Shown: in pieces, positions 17,193 to 25,326 of the stretch
Layout: each line of letters starts with the position of its first letter
Position numbering within the stretch: position 1 is the first letter of the stretch
NCBI GenBank assembly: GCA_964473525.1
Contig: CAYYPK010000042.1
Span: 1-51,849, forward strand
From: GCA-2687025 sp964473525
GTDB taxonomy: Bacteria > Poribacteria > WGA-4E > GCA-2687025
Reading direction: 5' to 3'
Length of the DNA: 51,849 nt
Translations under genes and position numbers: made by a program
Notes under the pieces: model-generated
Database searches by the model: none
What the model was told of the DNA's origin: nothing
What the model saw: the letters and a program-made list of their open reading frames with translations, nothing else

Positions 17193-17998
17193 GGGAGGTA
17201 TTCCTCGGTCATCGTCTTGTAGACACGTTCGGTCCACCCGGCAGGGCAGAAGATGTAGATGCGACCCGGCGCGCGCATCGGTGGTCTTGCCTCGTCGGTC
17301 GCGTAGCCCACCGCGCCATCAGGCGGATGCGACCGCAGGCGCCCGTGGCGCTCTACGTAGGCCGCGACCGCCTCGCCGCCGCTCCCCATCTGAAACAGCA
17401 TAGGGACGATCTCGTCGACGGGCAAGCCTACCATCCAGTTGTCATCCATCGCCCAGGAGGCGAGGGCGGTGACGGACAGCGGCATGTCCGGCGGGAGCGC
17501 CGCGCGGATGTCCTCGAGGAGCAGGCGGTAGAAGTCGCGTTCGGACACCCGCGCGTCGAAGTCGACTTGGACGCCCAACACGCCGCGCAGCGCCGCGACC
17601 CTAGTCGCCTCATCAACGACTCTTCCGCGCTGATCCGCCGACAGGCGAGCCCCACCCGAGCGCGGCGCCTCCACCCGCACGACCGCCATCAGCGCGGCGC
17701 CAGGTGGGAACGCAAGAGGCTGAAGACGCGGTCTACGCACCGTGTCGTCACCCTCAAGCCTCACCGTCGACGCGAGGAACGCCACGCCCGTCGTCTCTGG
17801 CGCGATGTAGGACAGGTCCTCTGGCCGCTCCCACGCCCACAGCATGAGGGGCGGCATCCCCGCCATGCGTGGCGACCGGTCGGCTTCCGCGCCGCAGCCC
17901 ACAGCCACGCTGACGGCGACGCCGACCGCAAGCGCTGCCCTCACCCACGGCAAGCCAAGTACGCGCCGCGGACGTAGCCATGGACAGGTACTTGTCAC
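17189..17998 (-). CDS. DUF3142 family lipoprotein
   Basis: A 269-residue protein. After an N-terminal membrane segment comes a lipobox-like VAVGC, then a DUF3142 domain: WAWERPEDLSYI, GVAFLASTV, RPRLQPLAFPPG, LGVQVDFDARVSERDFYRLLLEDI, LSVTALASW, GLPVDEIVPMLFQMG. The fold is TIM-barrel-like and glycosidase-related, but the family has no assigned reaction I can state. The GTG start at 17998 overlaps the fucosidase stop as GTGA, which fixes it and shows translational coupling; the stop overlaps the TPR-like gene as ATGA. Being tied to a GH29 enzyme suggests a role in glycan handling. Confidence 0.83.
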   Translation of the reverse strand: MTSTCPWLRPRRVLGLPWVRAALAVGVAVSVAVGCGAEADRSPRMAGMPPLMLWAWERPEDLSYIAPETTGVAFLASTVRLEGDDTVRRPRLQPLAFPPGAALMAVVRVEAPRSGGARLSADQRGRVVDEATRVAALRGVLGVQVDFDARVSERDFYRLLLEDIRAALPPDMPLSVTALASWAMDDNWMVGLPVDEIVPMLFQMGSGGEAVAAYVERHGRLRSHPPDGAVGYATDEARPPMRAPGRIYIFCPAGWTERVYKTMTEEYLP

Positions 17999-19266
17999 GC
18001 GGGCGCGTAGAGGGAGAGCGATTGGACCATCGGCGCCCCGCGCGAAGCCTCGATGGTGAGACGGACGGCGTCCGTCGTGACGGCGTCGAAGCGGTCGATC
18101 TTCTTGTGCCCGATGGTCGTCCCGACGCACAGCGCGACCCACTCGCCGTCGACGAGCGCGTCCACACGGTACGACTCGACGCGCTGACCTTCGGCGATGT
18201 GCTCCGCGAGGGCGCATGCGGACACAGACCGCGCTTCCCGTAGTTGGACAACGCGCGTGGCGGGCAGCTCGTCCGCTGACACTGTCCAGTACGTGTCCGA
18301 ACGCCCGTCGGTGAGGGTGTCGGGCGTGGAGTAGTCTCGCGCGATGTCAGCGCCGTACAGACGGTCGATCTCCGCGCGGAACTCGCGCAGTCGAGCGACG
18401 TCAGGGCTTGCGAGCAGCCCCTCGGTATTCGGCGGCACGTTCAGGAGCAGGACGCTGTTGCGACCCACCGACTTGTGGTGGATGTCCATGAGGTGATCGA
18501 GTGACTTCACCCTGTCATCTTCGGCGGCGTGCCAGAACCAGCCGGGGCGAATCGACACGTCGCACTCCGCGGGGTACCAGACCTTCCCGGACGCCTCCAG
18601 GTGGTGTTCTGGGCTCGCGTCCTGCACGCTCCACTCCGTCTCTCTGGCGTATCCGTCTTCGTTGCCAACCCACCGCACGTCGGGTCCGCAGATGGCGATG
18701 AGCGCGTCCGGTTGTAACTCGCGGATCAGCGTGTAGTAGCTCGCCCAGTCGTACTCCTGTCGCTTGCCGTTGGGGCCTTCGGCGCAGGCGCCGTCGAACC
18801 ACACCTCGGCGATGTCGCCGTAGTTCGTGAGGAGCTCCCGCAGCTGCGCGCGGAAATACTCGTTGTAGCGGGGGGAATCGCCGTACGACTGCTCATGGCG
18901 ATCCCAGGGCGACAGGTAGAACCCCGCCTTCACGCCGAACTCCCCGCAGGCGTCGACGAACTCGCGCATCACGTCGCCCTTGCCGTCGCGCCACGGGGAG
19001 TTCTTGACAGAGTGTTCGGTGTGGGCGCTGGGCCACAGGCAGAATCCGTCGTGGTGCTTCGCCGTGAGGATCACGTACCCGAACCCGCACTCCTTGGCGA
19101 CCGAGACCCACTGACGCGCGTCCAAGCCCGACGGGTCGAAGATGGCTGGGTCTTCCGACCCGTCTCCCCACTCTCTGTCGGTGAAGGTGTTCACCCCGAA
19201 GTGCAGGAACATCGTAAGTTCCGCCTGCTGCCAGGCGAGTTGCTGCGGCGTCGGCTTGGGGTCCAT
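17995..19266 (-). CDS. GH29 alpha-L-fucosidase family protein with C-terminal F5/8-type domain
   Basis: A 423-residue protein. Residues about 1-300 are the GH29 barrel: TMFLHFGVNTF, VILTAKHHDGFCLW, GFYLSPWDRH, and EVWFDGACAEG with D158 as the expected nucleophile. The region 310-423 (TLTDGRSDTYWTV, VVQLREARSV, YRVDALVDGEWVAL, RFDAVTTDAVRLTIE) is a discoidin/F5-8-like carbohydrate-binding module. No signal peptide is evident, so it may act inside the cell. It would release L-fucose from fucosides; sulfated or other substrates cannot be excluded. The ATG at 19266 starts at the conserved PTPQQLAWQQAELTMF; an upstream TTG lies across a G9 tract. Second gene of the ThuA operon. Confidence 0.88.
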   Translation of the reverse strand: MDPKPTPQQLAWQQAELTMFLHFGVNTFTDREWGDGSEDPAIFDPSGLDARQWVSVAKECGFGYVILTAKHHDGFCLWPSAHTEHSVKNSPWRDGKGDVMREFVDACGEFGVKAGFYLSPWDRHEQSYGDSPRYNEYFRAQLRELLTNYGDIAEVWFDGACAEGPNGKRQEYDWASYYTLIRELQPDALIAICGPDVRWVGNEDGYARETEWSVQDASPEHHLEASGKVWYPAECDVSIRPGWFWHAAEDDRVKSLDHLMDIHHKSVGRNSVLLLNVPPNTEGLLASPDVARLREFRAEIDRLYGADIARDYSTPDTLTDGRSDTYWTVSADELPATRVVQLREARSVSACALAEHIAEGQRVESYRVDALVDGEWVALCVGTTIGHKKIDRFDAVTTDAVRLTIEASRGAPMVQSLSLYAPA

Positions 19267-19296
19267 GCGCTGTTCTTTGGTCGCGTGGATGGGGTC

Positions 19297-19305
19297 GGGG
19301 GGGGG
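19297..19305. repeat. G9 homopolymer tract
   Basis: Nine consecutive G followed by four C lie between the ThuA stop and the fucosidase start. As the tract is not in a coding region, length changes would alter only the spacing of the leader. It is prone to slippage and to sequencing error. Confidence 0.9.
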
Positions 19306-19324
19306 CCCCACCAAACAGGACGAA

Positions 19325-19987
19325 CTAGGCCTCGCGGGCGGCCCACTTCACACACGCCTCGATGTGCTCGCGGAACCACTTCTCGTACCACAGCTCGTCG
19401 GGGTGGCCGAGAGCGGAGTACACCACGCGCCCGGCGCCGTAGTCGTGGCACCAGCCCATGGCGTAGTCGTGGTCCTCGCGGTTGCCCTTCGCGATGTCCA
19501 CGGAGTCGTTGTCGATGCGCATGAGCACGTGCGTGCTGTCGCGGTTCCAGTTCTTGAACGTGTATATCTCGTCGACGACCCGGAAGCTGTCGCCGAGCAT
19601 GGACACCGTCGGGTGGTCGGTATCCTCCACGATGATGTTCACTTCCTCGTGCCACGGATGGCCAGCGAAGTAGCCGCCCAGCATCTCGCCGAACTCCGGC
19701 CAGTCGTAGCACGTGTCCGTGGCGTTGTGAATGCCGAAGAAGCCCTTGCCGTTCTTCACGAAGTCGAGCAGCGCCGTCTTCTGCTCGTCATCGAACGGAA
19801 GGTTACCGGTGGTCGCGAAGATGAGTACATCGAGTTTGTCGAGCGTGTCCTTGCTGATGCGGTTCAGATGGTGCGTCGTGCGGACCTGCCACCCATTTGC
19901 GGCGCCGATCTGCTTGAGCGCCACTTCGGCGTCGGGGAGATAGGTGTGTTCGAAGCCCTCGGACGTGCGGAGCATGAGTACGTTCAC
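19325..19987 (-). CDS. ThuA-like domain protein
   Basis: A 220-residue protein of the ThuA/class-I glutamine-amidotransferase-like fold: NVLMLRTSEGFEH, VLIFATTGNLPF, GFFGIHNATDTCYDWPEFGEMLGG, HPWHEEVNIIVEDTDHPTVSML and the final strand GRVVYSALGHPDELW. ThuA family members are linked to disaccharide utilisation, with no settled reaction for most. I chose the GTG at 19987 with AGAGG 7 bp upstream; the longer frame begins at a TTG. It heads the operon, 58 bp before the fucosidase gene. Confidence 0.83.
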   Translation of the reverse strand: MNVLMLRTSEGFEHTYLPDAEVALKQIGAANGWQVRTTHHLNRISKDTLDKLDVLIFATTGNLPFDDEQKTALLDFVKNGKGFFGIHNATDTCYDWPEFGEMLGGYFAGHPWHEEVNIIVEDTDHPTVSMLGDSFRVVDEIYTFKNWNRDSTHVLMRIDNDSVDIAKGNREDHDYAMGWCHDYGAGRVVYSALGHPDELWYEKWFREHIEACVKWAAREA

Positions 19988-20131
19988 GTGGTTGCCTCTC
20001 GTCGTGTGCCTTGCGGTGGGCGTCGCTTCAATAGTGCTCAAAGCGGAAGATAAACGGAAGGGGCGCGCGGGCCAGCTACACGCCGTGGCAACCCGTCACC
20101 GCTGAGGCTACCCTTCGTACCGCCAGCGTGA

Positions 20132-20224
20132 CTAGACGAGCGCGAGCTCGGCGTCGACGACATCGACGCCGTCGACGTAGCCGGCAAGCTTGCCACCACG
20201 TGGGGCGCCCTCAGAGGCGAGTAG
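20132..20224 (+). pseudogene. Orphan WGxLK tail, relic of a secreted-protein gene
   Basis: An open stretch of 30 codons and a TAG encodes ...AVDVAGKLATTWGALRGE, an excellent copy of the tail at the end of five secreted proteins in this window. It is preceded in frame by TGA at 20129-20131 and has no ATG, GTG or TTG start in frame. There is no upstream room for the rest of a gene before the divergent ThuA start. The likely reading is a decayed C-terminus left after deletion of the body of a gene. Confidence 0.7.
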
Positions 20225-20289
20225 CCGGGCCCTCGTCGCGCGCCGGCTCCGTTCCCTTGCTCTCCTGGCCGCCCGCCTGGGCGCGCGGC

Positions 20290-20319
20290 TTCGGGGTGCC
20301 CTTCTATGCGTGCTATACT
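20290..20319 (+). promoter_or_regulatory. Possible promoter of the lipoprotein operon
   Basis: TATACT (20314-20319) is a good -10 element 80 bp above the ATG at 20400. The only -35 candidate at an 18-nt spacing is the poor TTCGGG (20290-20295). The same GCTATACT octamer also occurs before the genes at 24694 and 36376, which supports a real -10 element. Confidence 0.4.
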
Positions 20320-20399
20320 CGACACCGTAGTTTGGGCCGGCTGCCTGGCGAGCCCGCCTCACGTCGCTGGCGGCGCTCGAGGAACGGCGAGGAGACGGC

Positions 20400-21095
20400 A
20401 TGGCGGATTGGCCGCGCGCGAATAGGCAGCCGCTCAGTAGACGCGCGATGGGCTTGCTCCTGGCTCTGGTCATGCCGTCGGCGCTCCTTGCTGGCGGTTG
20501 CGACGAGGAGCTGCCAAACGAGGGCCGCCCTCCTGCTTACATTGTTGGCGCCAATCCCCCGTTGGGGTCCGAGGTGCCCTGCGGATCCCCAATTAACCTG
20601 GTCTACAATCGCGATCCCGGCCTGGTCCGGTCGCTCCAAGCTGACCTCGACCCGGCGAGTCAGACCGGCACGAGGAGGCGTTTTCGCATAGGTGGCGACC
20701 ACTACACGGTGGAATTCCTCTGGGGCGACAGTGAGACTGTGACCGCATACCACGTCTCGTGCGAGGCTGTCCCGGTGACGCTCGTTGGGACGACGCCCGA
20801 CACGTTCGAGCCCTCCGCCTCAGTTCTCAACGAGGTCGGCTTGGTCCTGCACTTTGACAGGCCGCTCAGGTCCGTGGACTCGGGGTGGCCCGAGACGTTC
20901 AGCGTCGAGGACTCCGCCGGGAACGTGTGGCGCCCCACGGTGTCCGCAGATGGCGCCGACGTGACCGTCCGACCGGCCGTCGGGCGGGCGCTTGTAGCCG
21001 GTGAGCGCAACCACCTGACGGGGAGAGTGCAGGACAAGGGTGGCAACGTGACGGAAGTCGACCTGGAGTTCCCCGTCGTGAAGGGTGACGCATGA
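20400..21095 (+). CDS. Lipoprotein of a new three-member family, copy 1
   Basis: A 231-residue protein with a lipoprotein signal (ALLAGGC, lipidated Cys near residue 35). After it comes PPAYIVGANPPLGSEVPCG, then INLVYNRDPGLVRS, FLWGDSETV, and a C-terminal Ig-like part (LVLHFDRPLRSV...FSVEDSAGNVWRPTVSADG...LTGRVQDKGGNVTEVDLEF). That last part resembles a bacterial Ig-like or CopC-type domain. The NRDPGLV motif is shared with the two following genes, and I do not recognise it from a named family. The stop overlaps the next start (ATGA). Confidence 0.75.
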   Translation: MADWPRANRQPLSRRAMGLLLALVMPSALLAGGCDEELPNEGRPPAYIVGANPPLGSEVPCGSPINLVYNRDPGLVRSLQADLDPASQTGTRRRFRIGGDHYTVEFLWGDSETVTAYHVSCEAVPVTLVGTTPDTFEPSASVLNEVGLVLHFDRPLRSVDSGWPETFSVEDSAGNVWRPTVSADGADVTVRPAVGRALVAGERNHLTGRVQDKGGNVTEVDLEFPVVKGDA

Positions 21096-21772
21096 ACCTC
21101 GCGCGCGCGCGACCCACGGCCGCCCCGTCCTGCATCGTGTGGACGCTCGCCGCATTCGCGTTGCTAGTCGCCGCATCCGTCGGCTGTGGCGAGGACATCG
21201 AAGACGACGCCATGCCGCCCGCGTACATCATCGGCACGCACCCCGCAGGACGGGAAGTCTTTTGCGGTCAGTTGGTGAACCTGGTGTTCAACCGAGATCC
21301 AGGCCTGGTGAGATCCCTCGCCGCGGAGCCGCACCGGAAGGACCAAACGGGCACGTCGAGGTGGTTTCGCGTCAGCAGACGTGGAGACACTCCCGAGTTC
21401 GTCTGGGGCAACGGAGAGAGCGCTGCACCGTTCTATGTAGTATGTGAGCACGAACCTGCGGTCCTTGAGCGCGTGACGCCCGACGTGTTCGGGAGTATCT
21501 CTGCTGATGTCCTCAACGCCGAGGGTGTCACGCTCCACTTCAACGAGCCGGTGACGCCCGTGCTGGAGGCGTTCAAGCTGACGGACTCCGCCGGCGTCGA
21601 ACTGCGCCCAACAGTGCGCGGTGGGGACGACGGAACGGTCATCGTCCTGCCGCCAGCGAGAGGCGCGTTTGTGCCAGGAGAGACGTACCGGCTGACGGGC
21701 CGGGTCGAGGATCCGGGCGGAAGCGAGACCGAAATCGACCTGGAGTTCCGCGTTGTGGAGGACGATGCATGA
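21092..21772 (+). CDS. Lipoprotein of a new three-member family, copy 2
   Basis: A 226-residue paralogue of the preceding gene. Lipobox-like AASVGC lies near residue 32. It keeps PPAYIIGTHPAGREVFCG, VNLVFNRDPGLVRSLAAEP, FVWGNGES, VTLHFNEPVTPV, LTDSAGVELRPTV and LTGRVEDPGGSETEIDLEF. The two copies differ through most of the sequence, so the duplication is old and the kept motifs are probably functional. ATGA overlaps occur at both ends, giving tight translational coupling. Confidence 0.75.
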   Translation: MNLARARPTAAPSCIVWTLAAFALLVAASVGCGEDIEDDAMPPAYIIGTHPAGREVFCGQLVNLVFNRDPGLVRSLAAEPHRKDQTGTSRWFRVSRRGDTPEFVWGNGESAAPFYVVCEHEPAVLERVTPDVFGSISADVLNAEGVTLHFNEPVTPVLEAFKLTDSAGVELRPTVRGGDDGTVIVLPPARGAFVPGETYRLTGRVEDPGGSETEIDLEFRVVEDDA

Positions 21773-22443
21773 ACCCCCAGACAACACGCGAAGGAGCGTG
21801 CACACAGGCCTGCTGGGCAGCTCTGGCCCTTGCCCTCGGTCTTCTGTGCGCTTGTGGGGGCGCCGATGTGGACGCCGGCCCAGCCTACGTTCTGTCGGTC
21901 CACCCCGCGCCTGGATCGCCGATATGTGAGGGCTGGGGCATCACGCTGGCGTTCAACCGCGACCCAGGCCTCGTCGAGTCGCCGCATTGCGCGCCTGACC
22001 CCGCTCAGCAGACGGGCGCCAAGCGCGTGTTCCGGGCGGGCGGGCCGCCCGTGGAATTCACCTGGGGCGCAGGCGACTCACTCACGGTCGACTACGAGTT
22101 CATGTCGTGTCACAGCCCTCCCGCAGTGCTCCAGGAGGCGTTCCCGGACCCCTGGGAGACCGCGGATCTCGACGCCCTGGTCGCCGACGGGATCATCCTG
22201 ACGTTCGACAAGGAACTAGCTGGGGAAGGCGAGGAAAGGCAGCCGGATTTCGTGGTGAGTGGCCCCGATGGCTGGGAGTGGGAGCCGCCGGTCAAGGTCG
22301 CCGGGGCCGTCATTGCGCTCGGGCCGCCGCCGCCCGGGCTGTTCGAGCACGGCGCGACCTACAGAGTGTTGGGAGAGGTCACCGACGCGCAGGGCAACAG
22401 CACGATGGTTGACTTCGACTTCACGGTGGCGCCCGAGGAGTAG
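21769..22443 (+). CDS. Lipoprotein of a new three-member family, copy 3
   Basis: A 224-residue, more diverged third member. The lipobox region is LLCACGG. It retains GPAYVLSVHPAPGSPICEGWGITLAFNRDPGLVES, FTWGAGDSL, ILTFDKELAG and a final VLGEVTDAQGNSTMVDFDF. The cysteine before the NRDPGLV motif is kept in all three copies (VPCG, VFCG, PICEG), as is a later cysteine (VSCEA, VVCEH, MSCHS), suggesting a conserved disulphide. It is the last gene of the operon and is separated by 11 bp from the convergent M28 peptidase gene. Confidence 0.75.
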   Translation: MNPQTTREGACTQACWAALALALGLLCACGGADVDAGPAYVLSVHPAPGSPICEGWGITLAFNRDPGLVESPHCAPDPAQQTGAKRVFRAGGPPVEFTWGAGDSLTVDYEFMSCHSPPAVLQEAFPDPWETADLDALVADGIILTFDKELAGEGEERQPDFVVSGPDGWEWEPPVKVAGAVIALGPPPPGLFEHGATYRVLGEVTDAQGNSTMVDFDFTVAPEE

Positions 22444-22454
22444 GACGCGTCGGT

Positions 22455-23390
22455 TCAGCCGCGGCCCTGATCTACCCACAGCGCCGCTGCGAGGCTTGCG
22501 CGCGTCGCCAGGACGACGTTCTCGATGTCGACAAGGTCCGGCGTGTCGGATTCGAGGTGGTAGTTCGGGTCGCCATACGGAATGGAGCCGATGTTCGCGA
22601 CCGCCATCGGGAAGCCAGCGTTGATGAATGAGCCGTCGTCGTCGCCGGGCCGCTCGCGAAGCACCTTCTGCTGATGCAGCCCGAGACCGTAGTGGTCGTT
22701 CACCGTCGCCATCAAGTCGGCGAAGCGTTCGCCTTCTGGCTCTGTGTAGAGCGTCGCGCTGGTCTTCCTGCCTGCCTGCATGTCCTCGTCCGACTTCCCA
22801 CCGAGGCTGTCGATGTTGTAGATGGCGACCAGGTTGTCGCCGCGCTCCGCCGCTCGCGTGGCGGCGGTCACGCTGGTCCACGGGCGGTGCTCCTCGTTGC
22901 AGAAGAGGAAGCGGAAGGTCCGCTTCGGCACGTGGTCGGCCAACAGGCGCGCTATCTCCATGACGGCGACGGTTCCCGCGCAGTTGTCGTACGCGCCGGG
23001 CGAGTCCACCCAGCTCTGTGAGTCCTTGTGGGCGAGCAGCAGGATGATCTCGTCGGGCGCTTCGGAGCCTCGGCGCTCCGCGTAGAGGTTGTACGCGGTG
23101 TGCCACGGGTCGTCCTCGGCGGGCTGCGAATACTGGTGCGCCTTCGGCTTGGACGTGTCGCACGCGAACGCCTGCACCTCGACCGCCTCATCGTCGACTG
23201 CGTACCCACATGCGGTTAGGGCCGCGCGGATGTAGTCGTCCGCCTCGCGCAGGCTGCACTTGTCCGCGCCGGGTCGCGTGTAGTTCACCTTGCGGAACGG
23301 CAGTGGATCCCGCGACAGGTGGAACAAGTCGGTGCGCATACGCTCGCGATCCACGCGGGCGATGAGGTCGGCTACGGTGTCCGCCGGCAT
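22455..23390 (-). CDS. M28-family zinc aminopeptidase-like protein
   Basis: A 311-residue peptidase. The M28 metal site is visible: H121-x-D123 (LLAHKDS), D135 (GAYDNCAG), E166-E167 (FLFCNEEHRPW), D194 (IYNIDSLGG) and a late H in YHLESDTPD. No signal peptide, so probably cytoplasmic. Start ATG 23390 has GGGAG 8 bp upstream; a longer frame continues out of register through the Gfo/Idh end. It lies 35 bp downstream of the Gfo/Idh gene and is likely cotranscribed. Confidence 0.87.
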   Translation of the reverse strand: MPADTVADLIARVDRERMRTDLFHLSRDPLPFRKVNYTRPGADKCSLREADDYIRAALTACGYAVDDEAVEVQAFACDTSKPKAHQYSQPAEDDPWHTAYNLYAERRGSEAPDEIILLLAHKDSQSWVDSPGAYDNCAGTVAVMEIARLLADHVPKRTFRFLFCNEEHRPWTSVTAATRAAERGDNLVAIYNIDSLGGKSDEDMQAGRKTSATLYTEPEGERFADLMATVNDHYGLGLHQQKVLRERPGDDDGSFINAGFPMAVANIGSIPYGDPNYHLESDTPDLVDIENVVLATRASLAAALWVDQGRG

Positions 23391-23425
23391 GCGGTGTCTC
23401 CCATATGCGGTCGAGCGTGGCGGTG

Positions 23426-24532
23426 TCAGTCGATCAGCTCGGAGATCGCCACGGCGCGATGCTCCGCCACGGACAGATAGCACGCGTCGACGAGCGCCAT
23501 CGTGCGCAGGTTGTCGCGCCCGCCTATCTCGGGCTCGGCGTCGTCCTCCAACGCGCACAGGAGTTGCGCCATCGGGCCGGCGAAGGCGTCCGGGAACCAC
23601 ATCTCTGGCCAGCGCGGCTGCTGCCAGCCGCCCAGGTCCACGGTCGTGTAGTCGATCGTGCTGGGTGACCCGTCCGGGTAGTCGGGCCAGCCAATCGTGC
23701 CGCGGGCCATGCCCTTCGTCCCTTCGACGCGCCAACCGATGCCAAGATCGGCTTCGGCGCCCTCGCGCGCTGGACCGGCCCACACGTCATCCCACGACGA
23801 CGCGCGCAGGCCGCTCTCGTATTCGAGGATGTAGAGGCAGATGCCATCCTCGTGCTCGAATTCCGTGCGCGGGTCTGGACGCACGCTGGCATAGACACGC
23901 CGCGGGTCGCCGAACAGGAAGCGGAAGGCGTCGAGATGGTGGATGCTCATCACCCGCAACGTTGCCCAGCCCTGCCGCTCCTGCCACGGCATCCAGTGCG
24001 GGATCGCGCGCATGTTCACCGTCGCCAGTACCGGGTCCCCCAGATGCCCGCCGTCGAGTAGCGACTTGCACGCCCTTACCGAGTGGTCGTACCGCATGTT
24101 CTGGTTCACGCCGAGGACGATCCCCGCGTCCTCGCACAGTTCGACGATGCGTTTTGCCTCCGCGAGATTGACACCCAGCGGCTTCTGCGCCAGTACCCCT
24201 CGGATGTGGTCGGAATGCTCGACAACCGCCTCGACGACCTCGAGCTGGATGTCCGGCGGAACGGCGATGTCCACCACTTCGATGGACTCGTCCGAGAGTA
24301 GTTCGTGGTAGGTGTCGTACACGGTCGGGACGCCCCGCAACTCCGCTGCGGCCCGCGCGGTCGCCGGCTTCCTGGAGGAGATCGCGACCGGGTTGAAGCC
24401 CGCCGACCTGTAAGCGACGAGGTGGCAGTCCGCCATGATGAACCCGGCGCCGATGCACCCAATACGCGGCGACCGATCGCGGGGCATCCGGGGCAGGTAT
24501 TCCAGGCCGGGGGGTGTCTTGGAGTCAGCCAC
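23426..24532 (-). CDS. Gfo/Idh/MocA family oxidoreductase
   Basis: A 368-residue dehydrogenase-like protein: RIGCIGAGFIMADCHL is the Rossmann loop, VAQKP-type motif LAQKPLGV keeps the lysine although glutamate is replaced by glutamine, and SIHHLDAFRFLFGDPRRVYA is the usual C-terminal start. The GTG at 24532 is preceded by GAGGAA at a good distance and by a clear promoter; an ATG 15 codons later is possible. First gene of an operon with the M28 peptidase. Confidence 0.87.
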   Translation of the reverse strand: MADSKTPPGLEYLPRMPRDRSPRIGCIGAGFIMADCHLVAYRSAGFNPVAISSRKPATARAAAELRGVPTVYDTYHELLSDESIEVVDIAVPPDIQLEVVEAVVEHSDHIRGVLAQKPLGVNLAEAKRIVELCEDAGIVLGVNQNMRYDHSVRACKSLLDGGHLGDPVLATVNMRAIPHWMPWQERQGWATLRVMSIHHLDAFRFLFGDPRRVYASVRPDPRTEFEHEDGICLYILEYESGLRASSWDDVWAGPAREGAEADLGIGWRVEGTKGMARGTIGWPDYPDGSPSTIDYTTVDLGGWQQPRWPEMWFPDAFAGPMAQLLCALEDDAEPEIGGRDNLRTMALVDACYLSVAEHRAVAISELID

Positions 24533-24577
24533 GAAGCGTTCCTCTGTCGGTTGGGCGCTGTGTCCTACGGCGACGGT

Positions 24578-24607
24578 ATCTTAGGCGCCTGCTCGTCGGA
24601 GGGTCAA
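24578..24607 (-). promoter_or_regulatory. Sigma-70-like promoter of the Gfo/Idh-M28 operon
   Basis: Reading leftward, TTGACC (24607-24602, 5/6) and TAAGAT (24583-24578, 5/6) are separated by 18 nt. The -10 box is 45 bp above the GTG at 24532. It sits in the divergent gap shared with the HNH-like gene. Confidence 0.6.
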
Positions 24608-24631
24608 GCCGCGCTGGGCAACTGGGTTGGG

Positions 24632-24662
24632 TTGTGCCCACGGGCCGAGACCGGGCTATACT
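24632..24662 (+). promoter_or_regulatory. Possible promoter of the HNH-like gene
   Basis: TATACT (24657-24662) lies 31 bp above the GTG at 24694. TTGTGC (24632-24637) is a weak -35 at a long 19-nt spacing. Confidence 0.4.
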
Positions 24663-24693
24663 TGCGCACGGGAGTCAGCGTGGGGGTACATGC

Positions 24694-25326
24694 GTGAATC
24701 GGCTACACGAGACGCCAGAACAGAACGGCGACCACGTCGGCGCGCGCGCGGGCCAACCGGGCGAGGTGCTGGCGCGCATCTGTCACGCCCTCTCTGATCG
24801 GGACAAGCCGCGCGCCAGCGACATAGCCCGAGCGGAGTACCCATACGAACCGCTGGCGTTCCCGCGTCCGAGCTTCTCACCGGCCGAATCACTTCGCATC
24901 TTCATCCGCGACGGCTTCGTCGATCGCTACTCAGGCCGCCGGCTTGTCTTCCCTGGCACGCTGCGCGCGGTGTCCCATCTACTGCCGGACGAATTCCCGT
25001 CACACCCTAACCGTGAGACGGGCGGCCCGCATATCGCGTGCTGGGAGCTTTACCCCACCGTGGACACGGTCGTCCCCTTGGCGCGGGGCGGTGTCGATGA
25101 CGACGACAACCGCGTGACGACGTGCATGCTCAAGCACACCGCGAAGTCGCAGTGGACGCTGGACGAGATGAGTTGGGCGATCCACCCCGCTGGCGACATC
25201 GCGGAGTGGGACGGCTTGCTGGGCTGGTTCGTGGAATACGCCGAGAGCAACGCCGCCCTCCTCGGCGACAGCTACCTGAACCGCTGGCACCACGCCGCAG
25301 CCGCGGCGCTACGCGCGGCCACCTGA
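24694..25326 (+). CDS. HNH endonuclease-like protein lacking the usual catalytic histidine
   Basis: A 210-residue protein. FVDRYSGRRLVFPGTLRAVSHLLPDEFP, WELYPTVDTVVPLARGG, DDDDNRVTTCMLKHTAKSQWTLDEMSW and GDIAEWDGLLGWFVEYAE match a compact HNH-like family I recognise by pattern. In that family and HNH proteins in general the motif is DH..P; here it reads D124-T125-V-V-P. N139 and the later K/H region remain. So the fold is kept but hydrolysis may be lost; it could be a DNA-binding or decayed nuclease. The GTG at 24694 has GGGGGT 7 bp upstream. Confidence 0.75.
   Translation: MNRLHETPEQNGDHVGARAGQPGEVLARICHALSDRDKPRASDIARAEYPYEPLAFPRPSFSPAESLRIFIRDGFVDRYSGRRLVFPGTLRAVSHLLPDEFPSHPNRETGGPHIACWELYPTVDTVVPLARGGVDDDDNRVTTCMLKHTAKSQWTLDEMSWAIHPAGDIAEWDGLLGWFVEYAESNAALLGDSYLNRWHHAAAAALRAAT

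Larger units (their letters stand above)
19988..20399. other. Intergenic region holding a gene relic and a promoter
   Basis: The 412-bp gap between divergent transcription units has no intact gene. It contains a short in-frame remnant of a secreted-protein C-terminus (20132-20224) and a -10-like TATACT at 20314-20319 for the lipoprotein operon. The rest shows nothing recognisable. Confidence 0.6.
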
